Source of the DNA: Firmicutes bacterium UBA5473
GTDB taxonomy: Bacteria > Bacillota > DTU084
Direction of reading: 5' to 3'
DNA: 21,174 nt
Assembly (NCBI GenBank): GCA_002427165.1
Contig: DIQB01000061.1
Span: 23,517 to 44,690, forward strand
Part shown: positions 7,644-14,341 of the stretch, one piece after another
How positions within the stretch are numbered: position 1 is the stretch's first letter
Layout of the letters: every line of letters starts with the position of its first letter
Made by a program: the position numbers and the translations under genes
Notes under the pieces: model-generated
Databases searched by the model: none
Seen by the model: the letters and a program-made list of their open reading frames with translations, nothing else
What the model was told of the DNA's origin: nothing

Positions 7644-8658
7644 TTGCTCCCACCTCCTGTGAAAACTTCCGAAGCGCTCCGAGTCGCGCCATAGCATTTC
7701 CATTATCGATGGCCTCACCTGCCATAGCGATCCCCTCCTTCCAGTCTTTGGCAACTCCCGCGGCTTTCAGGAGGGCTGCTGCATTGAGGAGCACCACATC
7801 GCGTTTGGGTCCCCTCTCCCCCTCCAGGATCCTTGTGGTGATGGCTGCGTTCTCCTGGGGCGTGCCACCGGCCAAAGCCGAGAGGGGAGCGGGCAGGAGC
7901 CCCACATCCCGAGCTTCCAAGAAATAGGTTTTAAGCTGGCCAGCCCCAAGCTCCGCCACTAGATTCTCACCTGACAAAGACAGCTCATCGAGTCCCCCCC
8001 CGCCGTGGAAGACCATAGCGCCACGTGCTCCCAATTCTTGCGCTACCTGAGCAACAACCGAAACTAGATCCCGCTCCCACACGCCCACAGCTTGAAAGGC
8101 GGGAGCTGCGGGGTTGGTGAGGGGGCCGAGGAGGTTGAAGACGGTTCTCATTCCCAGATCTCTTCTGGGGCCAGCTGCATGAAGCATAGCCCCGTGGAAG
8201 GTGGGGGCATAGAGAAAACCGATGCCAGTTTCATCTATGCAGGCGGCAACTTGGTGAGGCAGGAGATCTATCTTTACATCTAAGGCAGAGAGAAGATCTG
8301 CACTCCCGCTTTTGCTAGAAAATGCGCGGTTGCCGTGTTTGGCCACAGGCAAGCCGCAGCCTGCCACTACAAAGGCAGCTGTGGTAGAGATGTTGAAGGT
8401 GCCAGCGCAGTCTCCTCCTGTGCCGCAGGTGTCGGCAAATTCTCCGTCAAGCCCTAAAGGCTTGGCTTGGGCACGCATGGCTTGGGCAAAGCCTGTGATT
8501 TCCCTATGGTTCTCCCCCTTCATGCGCAGGGCTACAAGGAGGCCCCCGACCTGTGCTCCTGATGCCTCCCCCCGCATTATTACTTCCATAGTCTCTCGTG
8601 CCAAAGCTTGCGTGAGATTCTCTCCCTGCACTACAAGATTGAGCGCTCTTTTAAGCAT
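7618..8658 (-). CDS. trpD: Anthranilate phosphoribosyltransferase
   Basis: About 346 residues from the ATG at 8656-8658 (MLKRALNLVVQGENL), chosen for AGGAGGT eight bases upstream and the normal family N-terminus. The open frame reaches 8700 but that part lies inside trpE. The enzyme transfers phosphoribose from PRPP to anthranilate. Family motifs are DTCGTGGD (PRPP pyrophosphate binding), NISTTAAFV and KHGNRAFSSKSGSAD. It is a stand-alone transferase with no glutamine-amidotransferase (TrpG) fusion. It overlaps the trpE end by eight bases and trpC by 26, consistent with translational coupling along the operon. Confidence 0.96.
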   Translation of the reverse strand: MLKRALNLVVQGENLTQALARETMEVIMRGEASGAQVGGLLVALRMKGENHREITGFAQAMRAQAKPLGLDGEFADTCGTGGDCAGTFNISTTAAFVVAGCGLPVAKHGNRAFSSKSGSADLLSALDVKIDLLPHQVAACIDETGIGFLYAPTFHGAMLHAAGPRRDLGMRTVFNLLGPLTNPAAPAFQAVGVWERDLVSVVAQVAQELGARGAMVFHGGGGLDELSLSGENLVAELGAGQLKTYFLEARDVGLLPAPLSALAGGTPQENAAITTRILEGERGPKRDVVLLNAAALLKAAGVAKDWKEGIAMAGEAIDNGNAMARLGALRKFSQEVGANAISNCKS

Positions 8659-10102
8659 CCTCCTCAACCTCCTTTGCTTTCTCAACTGCCACTGACCCAA
8701 GCAAAGCTTGGGCTTTGGCTAAAGTCTCCTCATACTCTGCTTGGGGCTCTGACTCGGCTACAATACCTGCTCCTGCCTGGACCCAGATTCTCTTCCCCTG
8801 GAAGACCAACATTCTGATGGCAATGCAAATGTCCATATTGCCAGAGAGGGAAAAATAGCCCACCCCTCCCCCATAGGGACCCCTGCTGTGAGGCTCGAGT
8901 GCCGCAATCAATTCCATGGCCTCCTCTCTTGGGGCACCGCTGACTGTGCCTGCTGGAAAACATGCCCCCAATAGATCGATAGCATCGTACTTTGGGTCCA
9001 ATTCGCAAGAGAGCTGGGAGACTAGATGCATCACATGGGAATAGCGCTCCAGGCACATAGGCCCATCCTGCCGGAGGGTGCCTGCCTTTGCTACCGCTGC
9101 CAGATCCTTCCCTCCCAGCTCCACTAGCATCTTGTGCTCGGAGAGTTCCTTCTGATCCGCGAGGAGCTCTAAGGCAAGCTTGCGATCCTCTTGGGGGTCT
9201 CGTCCCCGGGGCCTGGTGCCGGCTATGGGCCGGATTGTGGCCCCTCTCCCCTCTAGCGTCACTAGGGCCTCTGGAGAGGAGCCCACAAGATCAAGCTCTG
9301 GAAAATGAAGCCAGAACATGTATGGAGAGGGGTTGATGGAGCGCAAAAGCCGGTAGCTGGCAAGGGGATGGGCCTGGCCTGTTGCCACTAGCCGCTGGGA
9401 GAGCACAACTTGCTCTACAACTCCTGTCTTGATTGCAGCTTTAATCTCACGAACCCCCTGGACAAACTTATCCTGTTTTGTATTGCTGGCAAAAGGCAAG
9501 TTTAATTGCTGCACAACTGTTGGCAGAGGTGGCTTTTGGATCTGACGGAGAAGCTCCTGGGCTTGGGCTTTTGCCCATCTGTAGGCTGCCTCCAGCATCT
9601 GGGCAGGCAGCCCCTCTACAGCTACATTCACCACTGCCCTCACAGTGCGCTTGGCATGATCGAAAATTAAAAGTTCCTGGGGGCTCATTAGGTATCCGTC
9701 TGGAAGCGCTCCCCCTCTATGGGGTGCAACCAGATCATAGCCAAGATAGCCTACAAGCCCAGCGGAGAGGGGTATCTCCCCGGGAGGCGCCTTTCTCCTT
9801 TCAATCTCCTCTCGAAGTAAGAGCAGGGGATCCCCCTGTATGGTTTGACTTTCGGCTCCCCTTTGGATTGTCAGTGCGCGGTCTCGAATCTGGTAGTTGG
9901 TATCCATGGTGATTCCAAGGAAAGAATAGCGAGCGGACTGGGAACCACCTACGCTCTCCAGAAGAAAAGAAAAAGGCCTTTGGGAAAGGTTCAGGGCCAG
10001 GGCTGCGCCAACAGGCGTGACCAGGTCTGCCATAGATGTGCAGGATACAGGGATGGTGCAGTATCCTTCCTCGGTTAGCTTAAAAAATTCTTGTTTTGTC
10101 AT
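8651..10102 (-). CDS. trpE: Anthranilate synthase component I
   Basis: About 483 residues from the ATG at 10100-10102, which has GGAGGTG five bases upstream; a TTG at 10126 lies in the terminator tail and is rejected. It makes anthranilate from chorismate. The N-terminal LLES at residues 47-50 is the tryptophan feedback-site motif of TrpE. The C-terminal chorismate-binding region shows IAGTRPRGRD, CFPAGTVSGAPREEAMELI, YGGGVGYFS and VQAGAGIVAESEPQAEYEET. No amidotransferase subunit gene (trpG) is adjacent, so glutamine use needs a TrpG/PabA encoded elsewhere, as in Bacillus. Expression is probably set by the TRAP site and terminator in the 136-base leader upstream. Confidence 0.96.
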   Translation of the reverse strand: MTKQEFFKLTEEGYCTIPVSCTSMADLVTPVGAALALNLSQRPFSFLLESVGGSQSARYSFLGITMDTNYQIRDRALTIQRGAESQTIQGDPLLLLREEIERRKAPPGEIPLSAGLVGYLGYDLVAPHRGGALPDGYLMSPQELLIFDHAKRTVRAVVNVAVEGLPAQMLEAAYRWAKAQAQELLRQIQKPPLPTVVQQLNLPFASNTKQDKFVQGVREIKAAIKTGVVEQVVLSQRLVATGQAHPLASYRLLRSINPSPYMFWLHFPELDLVGSSPEALVTLEGRGATIRPIAGTRPRGRDPQEDRKLALELLADQKELSEHKMLVELGGKDLAAVAKAGTLRQDGPMCLERYSHVMHLVSQLSCELDPKYDAIDLLGACFPAGTVSGAPREEAMELIAALEPHSRGPYGGGVGYFSLSGNMDICIAIRMLVFQGKRIWVQAGAGIVAESEPQAEYEETLAKAQALLGSVAVEKAKEVEEDA

Positions 10103-10123
10103 TTTCCCACCTCCAAAATAATA

Positions 10124-10160
10124 CAAAAAGGCAGCCAGAGCACAATGGCCCCGGCTGCCT
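10124..10160 (-). terminator. trp leader attenuator terminator
   Basis: On the minus strand AGGCAGCC and GGCTGCCT (10153-10160 and 10129-10136) form an 8-bp perfect stem with a 16-base loop, followed at once by TTTTTG. It ends about 20 bases before the trpE ribosome binding site and lies 22 bases after the last TRAP triplet. It is the natural partner of the TRAP site: bound TRAP should favour termination before trpE. Confidence 0.85.
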
Positions 10161-10174
10161 CTGTTGACAGCGGG
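10149..10174 (-). promoter_or_regulatory. Candidate antiterminator hairpin of the trp leader
   Basis: On the minus strand CCCGCTG (10168-10174) can pair with CAGC-c-GGG (10150-10157 region), giving seven pairs with one bulged C and a ten-base loop. It consumes most of the left arm of the terminator stem, so the two folds exclude each other. In Bacillus the antiterminator shares bases with the TRAP triplets. Here it starts about seven bases after the last GAG, so how TRAP would block it is unclear. A second weak pairing, GTTGA with TCAAC, does involve the last triplets. Found by eye, without energy calculation. Confidence 0.4.
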
Positions 10175-10181
10175 TTTATTG

Positions 10182-10234
10182 CTCAGCTCAACTCTACTCT
10201 ACTCATCTAAACTATTCTCTGCTCTGCTCGGCTT
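10182..10234 (-). promoter_or_regulatory. TRAP-binding site in the trpE leader: ten (G/U)AG triplets plus one AAG, exact 5-base period
   Basis: On the minus strand, reading from 10234, the triplets are AAG, then GAG, GAG, GAG, UAG, UAG, GAG, GAG, GAG, GAG, GAG. Each is separated by exactly two bases, so all eleven fall on one 5-base register. The last GAG is at 10182-10184. TRAP is an 11-subunit ring that binds up to eleven (G/U)AG triplets with 2-3 base spacers, so number and spacing both fit. The array begins four bases after the ligase stop codon. No promoter is obvious between them, so the trp genes may be read from upstream or from a promoter inside the ligase gene. Confidence 0.93.
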
Positions 10235-10238
10235 GTTG

Positions 10239-11492
10239 CTAACCTAGGTCACGCTTATCTAAAACTCGTTTGGCTTTCTTCTCTGTGCGAGGTAACTGGC
10301 CAGGTCCACACAACTCAACTTTCGCCAGCATCCCTGTACGACTCCTGAGGGTCTGGGCGAAGCTTTCCCCAAGTCCCTCCTGTGGAGCTAAAGCCTCCAG
10401 CTCCACTGTCATCTCATCGCGGCCTTCAATCCGCTGGAGAATTACTCTATACTCACCTGTAAAATCTGCGAACTTATTGATTTCCTGCTCAATCTGGGCT
10501 GGGAAGATATTGCAGCCTTTGATCTTGATCATGTCGTCGCTGCGACCGTGAATCCGCTCAATGCGCGGGTATGGGGAGCCGCACGGACACGGCTCTGGAA
10601 TTATCCGGGTAAGGTCCCGGGTACGGTAGCGAATCAGGGGCAAGCCTTCTTTAGCCAAGGTGGTGATTACCAGTTCCCCTTCTTCTCCTGGAGGTAACAC
10701 TTTTTCAGTTTCTGGATCGATAATCTCAAAGAGGAGATAATCTGACCAGTAGTGGATACCACTGTGTAGGTGACAGTCGATGCCAATCCCAGGTCCGTAT
10801 ACTTCTGTGAGACCATAAATATCAAAGGTCTCGATCCCGAAAAGCTCTTCGATCCGCTCTCGCATCCGCTCGCCCCAGCGCTCAGACCCCAAGATTGCCC
10901 GCTGGAGCTTAAGCTCCGCCAAGATCCCCTCCTCCATAGCTGCCTCAGCCAAAAGCAGCCCATAGGAGGAGGTACCGATAAGGAATGTGGTTTTCAGATC
11001 CCGGAGCATCTTCAGTTGCCTTTGGGTATTGCCAGGACCTGTAGGGATAGCCATGGCACCTAAAGCCTCTACCCCTGCTTGAAAACCTATGCCTGCAGTC
11101 CAGAGGCCATAGCCTGGGGTAATCTGCACCCGATCGCGATTCGTCATCCCTGCCATTTGGTAGCAGCGCATCATCATCTGGGCCCAAACATCCACATCAC
11201 GCTGGGTATAGGGGATGATTACAGGCTGGCCTGTGGTGCCAGAGGAGGAATGAATCCTGACGATCTCCTCTTCTTTTGGCACCATTACTTTCAGCGGATA
11301 ACACTCCCGCAGCTCATCTTTAGTTGTGAAGGGGAGTGCTGCTAGGTCCTCTGCCTCCACAATTTGATTGGGCCTGATGCCTGCCCTTTGGAACTTCTCT
11401 TGATAAAACTCATTTTGAGCCGCGTACTCCATGGCCTTCTCGAGTGGAGTTCGCACTTGGTCTAAAGCTAAACTACCCTCTACTGTGCTCAT
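10239..11492 (-). CDS. Phenylacetate-CoA ligase family protein (arylacetate-CoA ligase)
   Basis: About 417 residues from the ATG at 11490-11492. It is an adenylate-forming enzyme: the AMP-binding loop is HSSSGTTGQPV, followed by YGLTEVYGPG, RYRTRDL and the C-terminal hinge GRSDDMIKIKG. CPCG is a cysteine pair seen in many PaaK homologues. PaaK activates phenylacetate with ATP and CoA; archaeal and anaerobic homologues next to IorAB are thought to act on arylacetates including indoleacetate. The substrate is inferred from the iorAB neighbourhood and the tryptophan-type regulation. A GTG start at 11501 overlaps the ribosome binding site, so the ATG with AGGTGA five bases upstream is preferred. 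A TRAP-like triplet array covers this start. The gene follows iorB closely and is 136 bases upstream of trpE. Confidence 0.9.
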   Translation of the reverse strand: MSTVEGSLALDQVRTPLEKAMEYAAQNEFYQEKFQRAGIRPNQIVEAEDLAALPFTTKDELRECYPLKVMVPKEEEIVRIHSSSGTTGQPVIIPYTQRDVDVWAQMMMRCYQMAGMTNRDRVQITPGYGLWTAGIGFQAGVEALGAMAIPTGPGNTQRQLKMLRDLKTTFLIGTSSYGLLLAEAAMEEGILAELKLQRAILGSERWGERMRERIEELFGIETFDIYGLTEVYGPGIGIDCHLHSGIHYWSDYLLFEIIDPETEKVLPPGEEGELVITTLAKEGLPLIRYRTRDLTRIIPEPCPCGSPYPRIERIHGRSDDMIKIKGCNIFPAQIEQEINKFADFTGEYRVILQRIEGRDEMTVELEALAPQEGLGESFAQTLRSRTGMLAKVELCGPGQLPRTEKKAKRVLDKRDLG

Positions 11493-11504
11493 CTCGCTCA
11501 CCTC
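11462..11504 (-). promoter_or_regulatory. Predicted TRAP-binding site over the ligase ribosome binding site and start codon
   Basis: On the minus strand, from 11504, the triplets are GAG, GAG, GAG, GAG, CAG, GAG, UAG, UAG, UAG. The spacers are 2, 1, 2, 2, 2, 2, 2 and 3 bases. Eight of nine are (G/U)AG. The array begins inside the ribosome binding site AGAGGTGA, runs over the ATG at 11490-11492 and ends in about codon 10. In Bacillus, TRAP represses translation of trpG, trpP and ycbK by binding such imperfect arrays over their ribosome binding sites. This would be translational repression of the ligase by tryptophan. Some triplets are also codons (GTA GAG GGT AGT), so chance cannot be excluded by eye. 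Confidence 0.7.
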
Positions 11505-11506
11505 TA

Positions 11507-12118
11507 TTATGCACTTTGCGTTTTCAGCCAGGAGATGGTTTTTGCTCCTAGCTCAAAAGCTTTCTCGTTAATATCCCGGGTCTTAGCTGGCACATTCCGC
11601 AGGGTCTCCTCCAGCAAAACCTCAGGGGAAATGGGAAAATTATCTAAGCTACTGGCAGCTCCCAAAAGCACACTATTGGTGGCACGCCAGTTGCCAGCCT
11701 CTGTAGCTATTTTTGTGGCTTCCAAAAAATAGAGCTCTTCTACCTCTTCTTTGAGAAAATCAAAGATGGCCTGCTGGTCGTAGACTGACTGGCCAGTGGT
11801 TACAGTTACAGGCACAATCAGTTCCTTGTTGATAATAGCGCTACCCGTGGGTCCTAGCTTATCCAAGGATCTGGCAGCCTCTGCTGGCTCAAAGCCCAAA
11901 AGCAGATCTGCACTACTCTCTGGCACTAGGGGTCCTGCGACTCCCCTGCCAATTCTGGTATAGCTCACAACAGCGCCCTCTCGCTGGGCCATGCCAATAT
12001 TCTCAGCAGTTCTCGCCTCATAGCCCATGGTGATGGCAGCTTTAGCGATGATCCGCGATGCTAATACCACTCCCTGTCCACCAACACCTGCAATTACAAG
12101 ATCATATTTTGTTACCAC
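11507..12118 (-). CDS. iorB: Indolepyruvate:ferredoxin oxidoreductase, beta subunit
   Basis: 203 residues, the gamma-domain-type subunit of the 2-oxoacid:acceptor oxidoreductase superfamily. It starts with the family motif VIAGVGGQGVVLASRII and has NIGMAQREGAVVSYTRIG, typical of IorB. With IorA it interconverts arylpyruvate plus CoA and arylacetyl-CoA plus CO2, using ferredoxin. The start is a GTG directly after the iorA stop (no gap), with GGGAGG eight bases upstream inside the iorA end, so translation is probably coupled. It is followed after a few bases by the ligase start region and its TRAP-like array. Confidence 0.94.
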   Translation of the reverse strand: MVTKYDLVIAGVGGQGVVLASRIIAKAAITMGYEARTAENIGMAQREGAVVSYTRIGRGVAGPLVPESSADLLLGFEPAEAARSLDKLGPTGSAIINKELIVPVTVTTGQSVYDQQAIFDFLKEEVEELYFLEATKIATEAGNWRATNSVLLGAASSLDNFPISPEVLLEETLRNVPAKTRDINEKAFELGAKTISWLKTQSA

Positions 12119-13912
12119 CTATTTCGCCTCCCTGATGGCTTTTTGTGGGCAGATCTGAGCACAGAGATTGCAGCCGTTGCAATTATGGCCGATCTTAATT
12201 CCGTCCTCAATATACATGGCAGGGCATCCCAGCTGCTTAATACACACCTGGCAGTTGGTGCACAAGTCAGGATCCACCACTAGCGGTGCCTGTTTTTTGG
12301 CGATAACTACGCATTCTCGTTTCATTACAACTACAGAGGGGCCCTCAAAGGCCATGGCCTCTTTGGCCACTTCCACAGAAGCCTTAAAATCATAGGGGTC
12401 AACTTCCCGCACAAATTTAACACCAGCTGCCTTCACCAAGGAAATAATATCGATCTGGGGACCCTGAACTCCATCAGCACGAGTACCCAAGCCTGGGTGA
12501 GGCTGGTGGCCGGTCATGGCTGTAGTGCGGTTATCTAAAATCACAATCGTTAAATTAGTATTATTATAAACAGCATTTAAAAGGCCATTGATTCCTGTAT
12601 GGAAGAATGTTGAGTCTCCAATAAAGGCAACATGAGGTCTATCTGGATCAGCTATCGCCAGGCCAGATCCTACAGTGATGCTGCCGCCCATGCAAAGACA
12701 GGTATCCATAGCAGACAGTGGTTTTGCAGCTCCCAAGGTATAGCAACCGATATCGCCTGAGAAGACTGCATCCATACCCCGGGCTGCGCGTTTGAATGCG
12801 TAAAATGAACCCCGGTGAGGACAGCCTGCACACAGAACCGGAGGCCGCACTGGCAACTGGGGCGGCATAGATCGCTTGCTACCGAAATTTCCTTCTACTC
12901 CGGCAAACTGGGCGATGATCTTGCCCACCAAGTCCACGTTAAACTCACCGGCAATCGGTACCGCGCCTGTGCGTTTGCCCAGAAGCTCGAACTTTGCGCC
13001 CTCGTCCCAGGCAGCCTCGATAACCTGCTCTTCCAAGACAGGAGAGCCTTCCTCTATTACCAATACTTTCTCAAGGCCCCGGAAGAATTCTGCCATCAGC
13101 TTCGGGGGCAGTGGGTAGGAGGTGCCGACTTTACAAAGCTTGATTTTTTCTGTGAGCTCCAAGCGCTCTAGGACCTCTTTAGTATATGCATAGCCCACGC
13201 CACTGGCAACGATCCCCAGTGTGCCGCTGCCTGTAATTTCGTTGAATTGAGAATCCGCAAAACGCTCTCGCATTTCGTTCTGAAGTCTGATCAACCGTTG
13301 GTGCTTAACAATTGCCACTGCAGGCAAGATCACCCAAGAGGGGTCTTTTTCAAAATAAGGTTTGCCCTGTGGTTTTTCTGGTTCTTGGATCTCTACCGCA
13401 GCTGTGGCATGACAGATTCTAGTGGTTGGGCGTAAAATCACAGGTAGGCCCAATTCTTCAGAGAGAGTAAAGGCTGCACGGGTCATCTCTTTTGCTTCTT
13501 CCACTGTTGTGGGATCTAAGACTGGAAGCTGAGCAAAGCGGCCAAATGCTCTGGTGTCTTGTTCGTTCTGTGAGCTGTGGGGGCCCGGATCGTCTGCAAC
13601 AACGATCACCATGCCACCTTTGACGCCCATGTAAGCTAGGCTCATCAGGGGGTCTGCTGCCACGTTGAGCCCCACCTGTTTCATCGCTACAAGGGATCTG
13701 GCGCCAGCGTAGGCAGCGCCAGCTGCCACCTCCAGAGCTACCTTTTCATTGGAGGACCATTCTGCATAGAGTAATCCTTCTTGTGCCCATCCAGATAATG
13801 TGTAGAGGATCTCGGAGCTGGGCGTTCCAGGATATGCTGTGGCAACCCTGCATCCTGCCTCCAGCGCTCCTCGAGCAATGGCTTCATTGCCCATTAGTAG
13901 TTCTTTTGCCAA
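12119..13912 (-). CDS. iorA: Indolepyruvate:ferredoxin oxidoreductase, alpha subunit
   Basis: 597 residues. The N-terminal part (MGNEAIARGALEAGC, AYPGTPSSE) is the pyrimidine-binding domain. The middle holds the thiamine-diphosphate domain (CAGCPHRGSFYA, GDIGCYTLG, FIGDSTFFHTGINGL, VILDNRTTAMTGHQPHPG). The C-terminus is a ferredoxin domain with cysteines arranged CTNCQVCIKQLGCP and CNGCNLCAQICP, for two iron-sulfur clusters. It acts in the cytoplasm with IorB and is oxygen sensitive. In catabolism it oxidises arylpyruvates; with reduced ferredoxin it can run backwards to make arylpyruvates. The start is TTG with AAGGAG eight bases upstream; this unusual start may lower expression. A terminator and TRAP-like array lie between mtrB and this gene. 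Confidence 0.95.
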   Translation of the reverse strand: MAKELLMGNEAIARGALEAGCRVATAYPGTPSSEILYTLSGWAQEGLLYAEWSSNEKVALEVAAGAAYAGARSLVAMKQVGLNVAADPLMSLAYMGVKGGMVIVVADDPGPHSSQNEQDTRAFGRFAQLPVLDPTTVEEAKEMTRAAFTLSEELGLPVILRPTTRICHATAAVEIQEPEKPQGKPYFEKDPSWVILPAVAIVKHQRLIRLQNEMRERFADSQFNEITGSGTLGIVASGVGYAYTKEVLERLELTEKIKLCKVGTSYPLPPKLMAEFFRGLEKVLVIEEGSPVLEEQVIEAAWDEGAKFELLGKRTGAVPIAGEFNVDLVGKIIAQFAGVEGNFGSKRSMPPQLPVRPPVLCAGCPHRGSFYAFKRAARGMDAVFSGDIGCYTLGAAKPLSAMDTCLCMGGSITVGSGLAIADPDRPHVAFIGDSTFFHTGINGLLNAVYNNTNLTIVILDNRTTAMTGHQPHPGLGTRADGVQGPQIDIISLVKAAGVKFVREVDPYDFKASVEVAKEAMAFEGPSVVVMKRECVVIAKKQAPLVVDPDLCTNCQVCIKQLGCPAMYIEDGIKIGHNCNGCNLCAQICPQKAIREAK

Positions 13913-13930
13913 TTTAAGTTCTCCTTCCCC

Positions 13931-13965
13931 AATAAAAAAAGAAGGCCCGCGAGCATAGCGAGCCT
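13931..13965 (-). terminator. Terminator between mtrB and iorA (predicted TRAP-controlled attenuator)
   Basis: On the minus strand AGGCTCGC (13958-13965) pairs with GCGGGCCT (13943-13950), an 8-bp stem with one G-U pair and a seven-base loop, followed by TTCTTTTTTT. It lies 20 bases after the last triplet of the TRAP-like array at the mtrB end and about 20 bases before the iorA ribosome binding site. A candidate competing pairing is GAGC-UA in the triplet array with UAG-GCUC at the base of this stem (six pairs, one bulge). This is the same order as the trp leader: TRAP array, then terminator, then gene. Confidence 0.8.
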
Positions 13966-13985
13966 ATAGTTTAAAAAATCCGTAC

Positions 13986-14013
13986 CTTAGCTCAGCTCAG
14001 CTCTACTCTCCTC
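13986..14013 (-). promoter_or_regulatory. Predicted TRAP-binding site overlapping the mtrB stop codon
   Basis: On the minus strand GAG triplets lie at 14011-14013, 14006-14008, 14001-14003, 13996-13998 and 13991-13993, then AAG at 13986-13988, all on an exact 5-base register. The mtrB stop codon (14003-14005) lies within the array. Six triplets are fewer than the eleven TRAP subunits, so affinity may be lower than for the trp leader. A terminator follows. Ribosomes finishing mtrB would compete with TRAP for this site. Confidence 0.75.
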
Positions 14014-14264
14014 GACCGGAAGTTGACTTGCCGATCTTTGTAAAAATCTCTGCTCTGCCTCGCACCTTAATGGCCGAGGTGTGTCCTGTGAACTGGGCGA
14101 TCATAATCTCGCCCTGATCCAGCTTTTCGCTGTGATGAAACTTGGTATCTCTGCCTCGGGTAAGTCCGATGATGGTTACTCCATCTTCCAAGGCTTTGAC
14201 CATAATATATTCACCGGTGATAGGCTCCAGCTCATCCACATCTCTCACCTCTTTGATTATCATT
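14003..14264 (-). CDS. mtrB: Tryptophan RNA-binding attenuation protein TRAP (MtrB)
   Basis: 86 residues; Bacillus subtilis TRAP is 75. The core is nearly the same: EDGVTIIGLTRGRDTKFHHS, then EKLDQGE, IAQFTGHTSAIKVRG. The RNA-binding residues known from Bacillus (K37, K56, R58) are K47, K66 and R68 here, and the tryptophan-pocket threonines of the LTRG and DTKFHHS segments are present. The protein should form an 11-subunit ring that binds (G/U)AG repeats when loaded with tryptophan. It has about ten extra N-terminal residues. The ATG has GAGG five bases upstream. It is the first gene of the mtrB-iorA-iorB-ligase-trp series and its end is part of a TRAP-like array. In Bacillus it is paired with folE (mtrA), which is not seen here. 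A TTGACA-TAGAAT pair overlaps the start codon. Confidence 0.97.
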
Positions 14265-14341
14265 CTACCTCTTCTCCCTGCCCTTTGTCAAGAAAAGATG
14301 ATAAACAGGAATTCGTCTCCAACGGTCGCCCACAAAGTACA

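Noticed and set aside
7644..7754. N-terminal extension of trpC starting at 7754
   Set aside because: It would lie wholly inside trpD, has no family similarity and no ribosome binding site as good as AGGAGGTG before the ATG at 7643.
10103..10126. TTG start of trpE in the terminator tail
   Set aside because: The codon lies in the terminator's T-rich end and adds eight residues unlike TrpE; the ATG at 10102 has GGAGGTG upstream.
10103..10238. T-box or leader-peptide control of the trp operon
   Set aside because: No T-box signature is visible and no short ORF with tandem Trp codons was found; the triplet array explains control without them.
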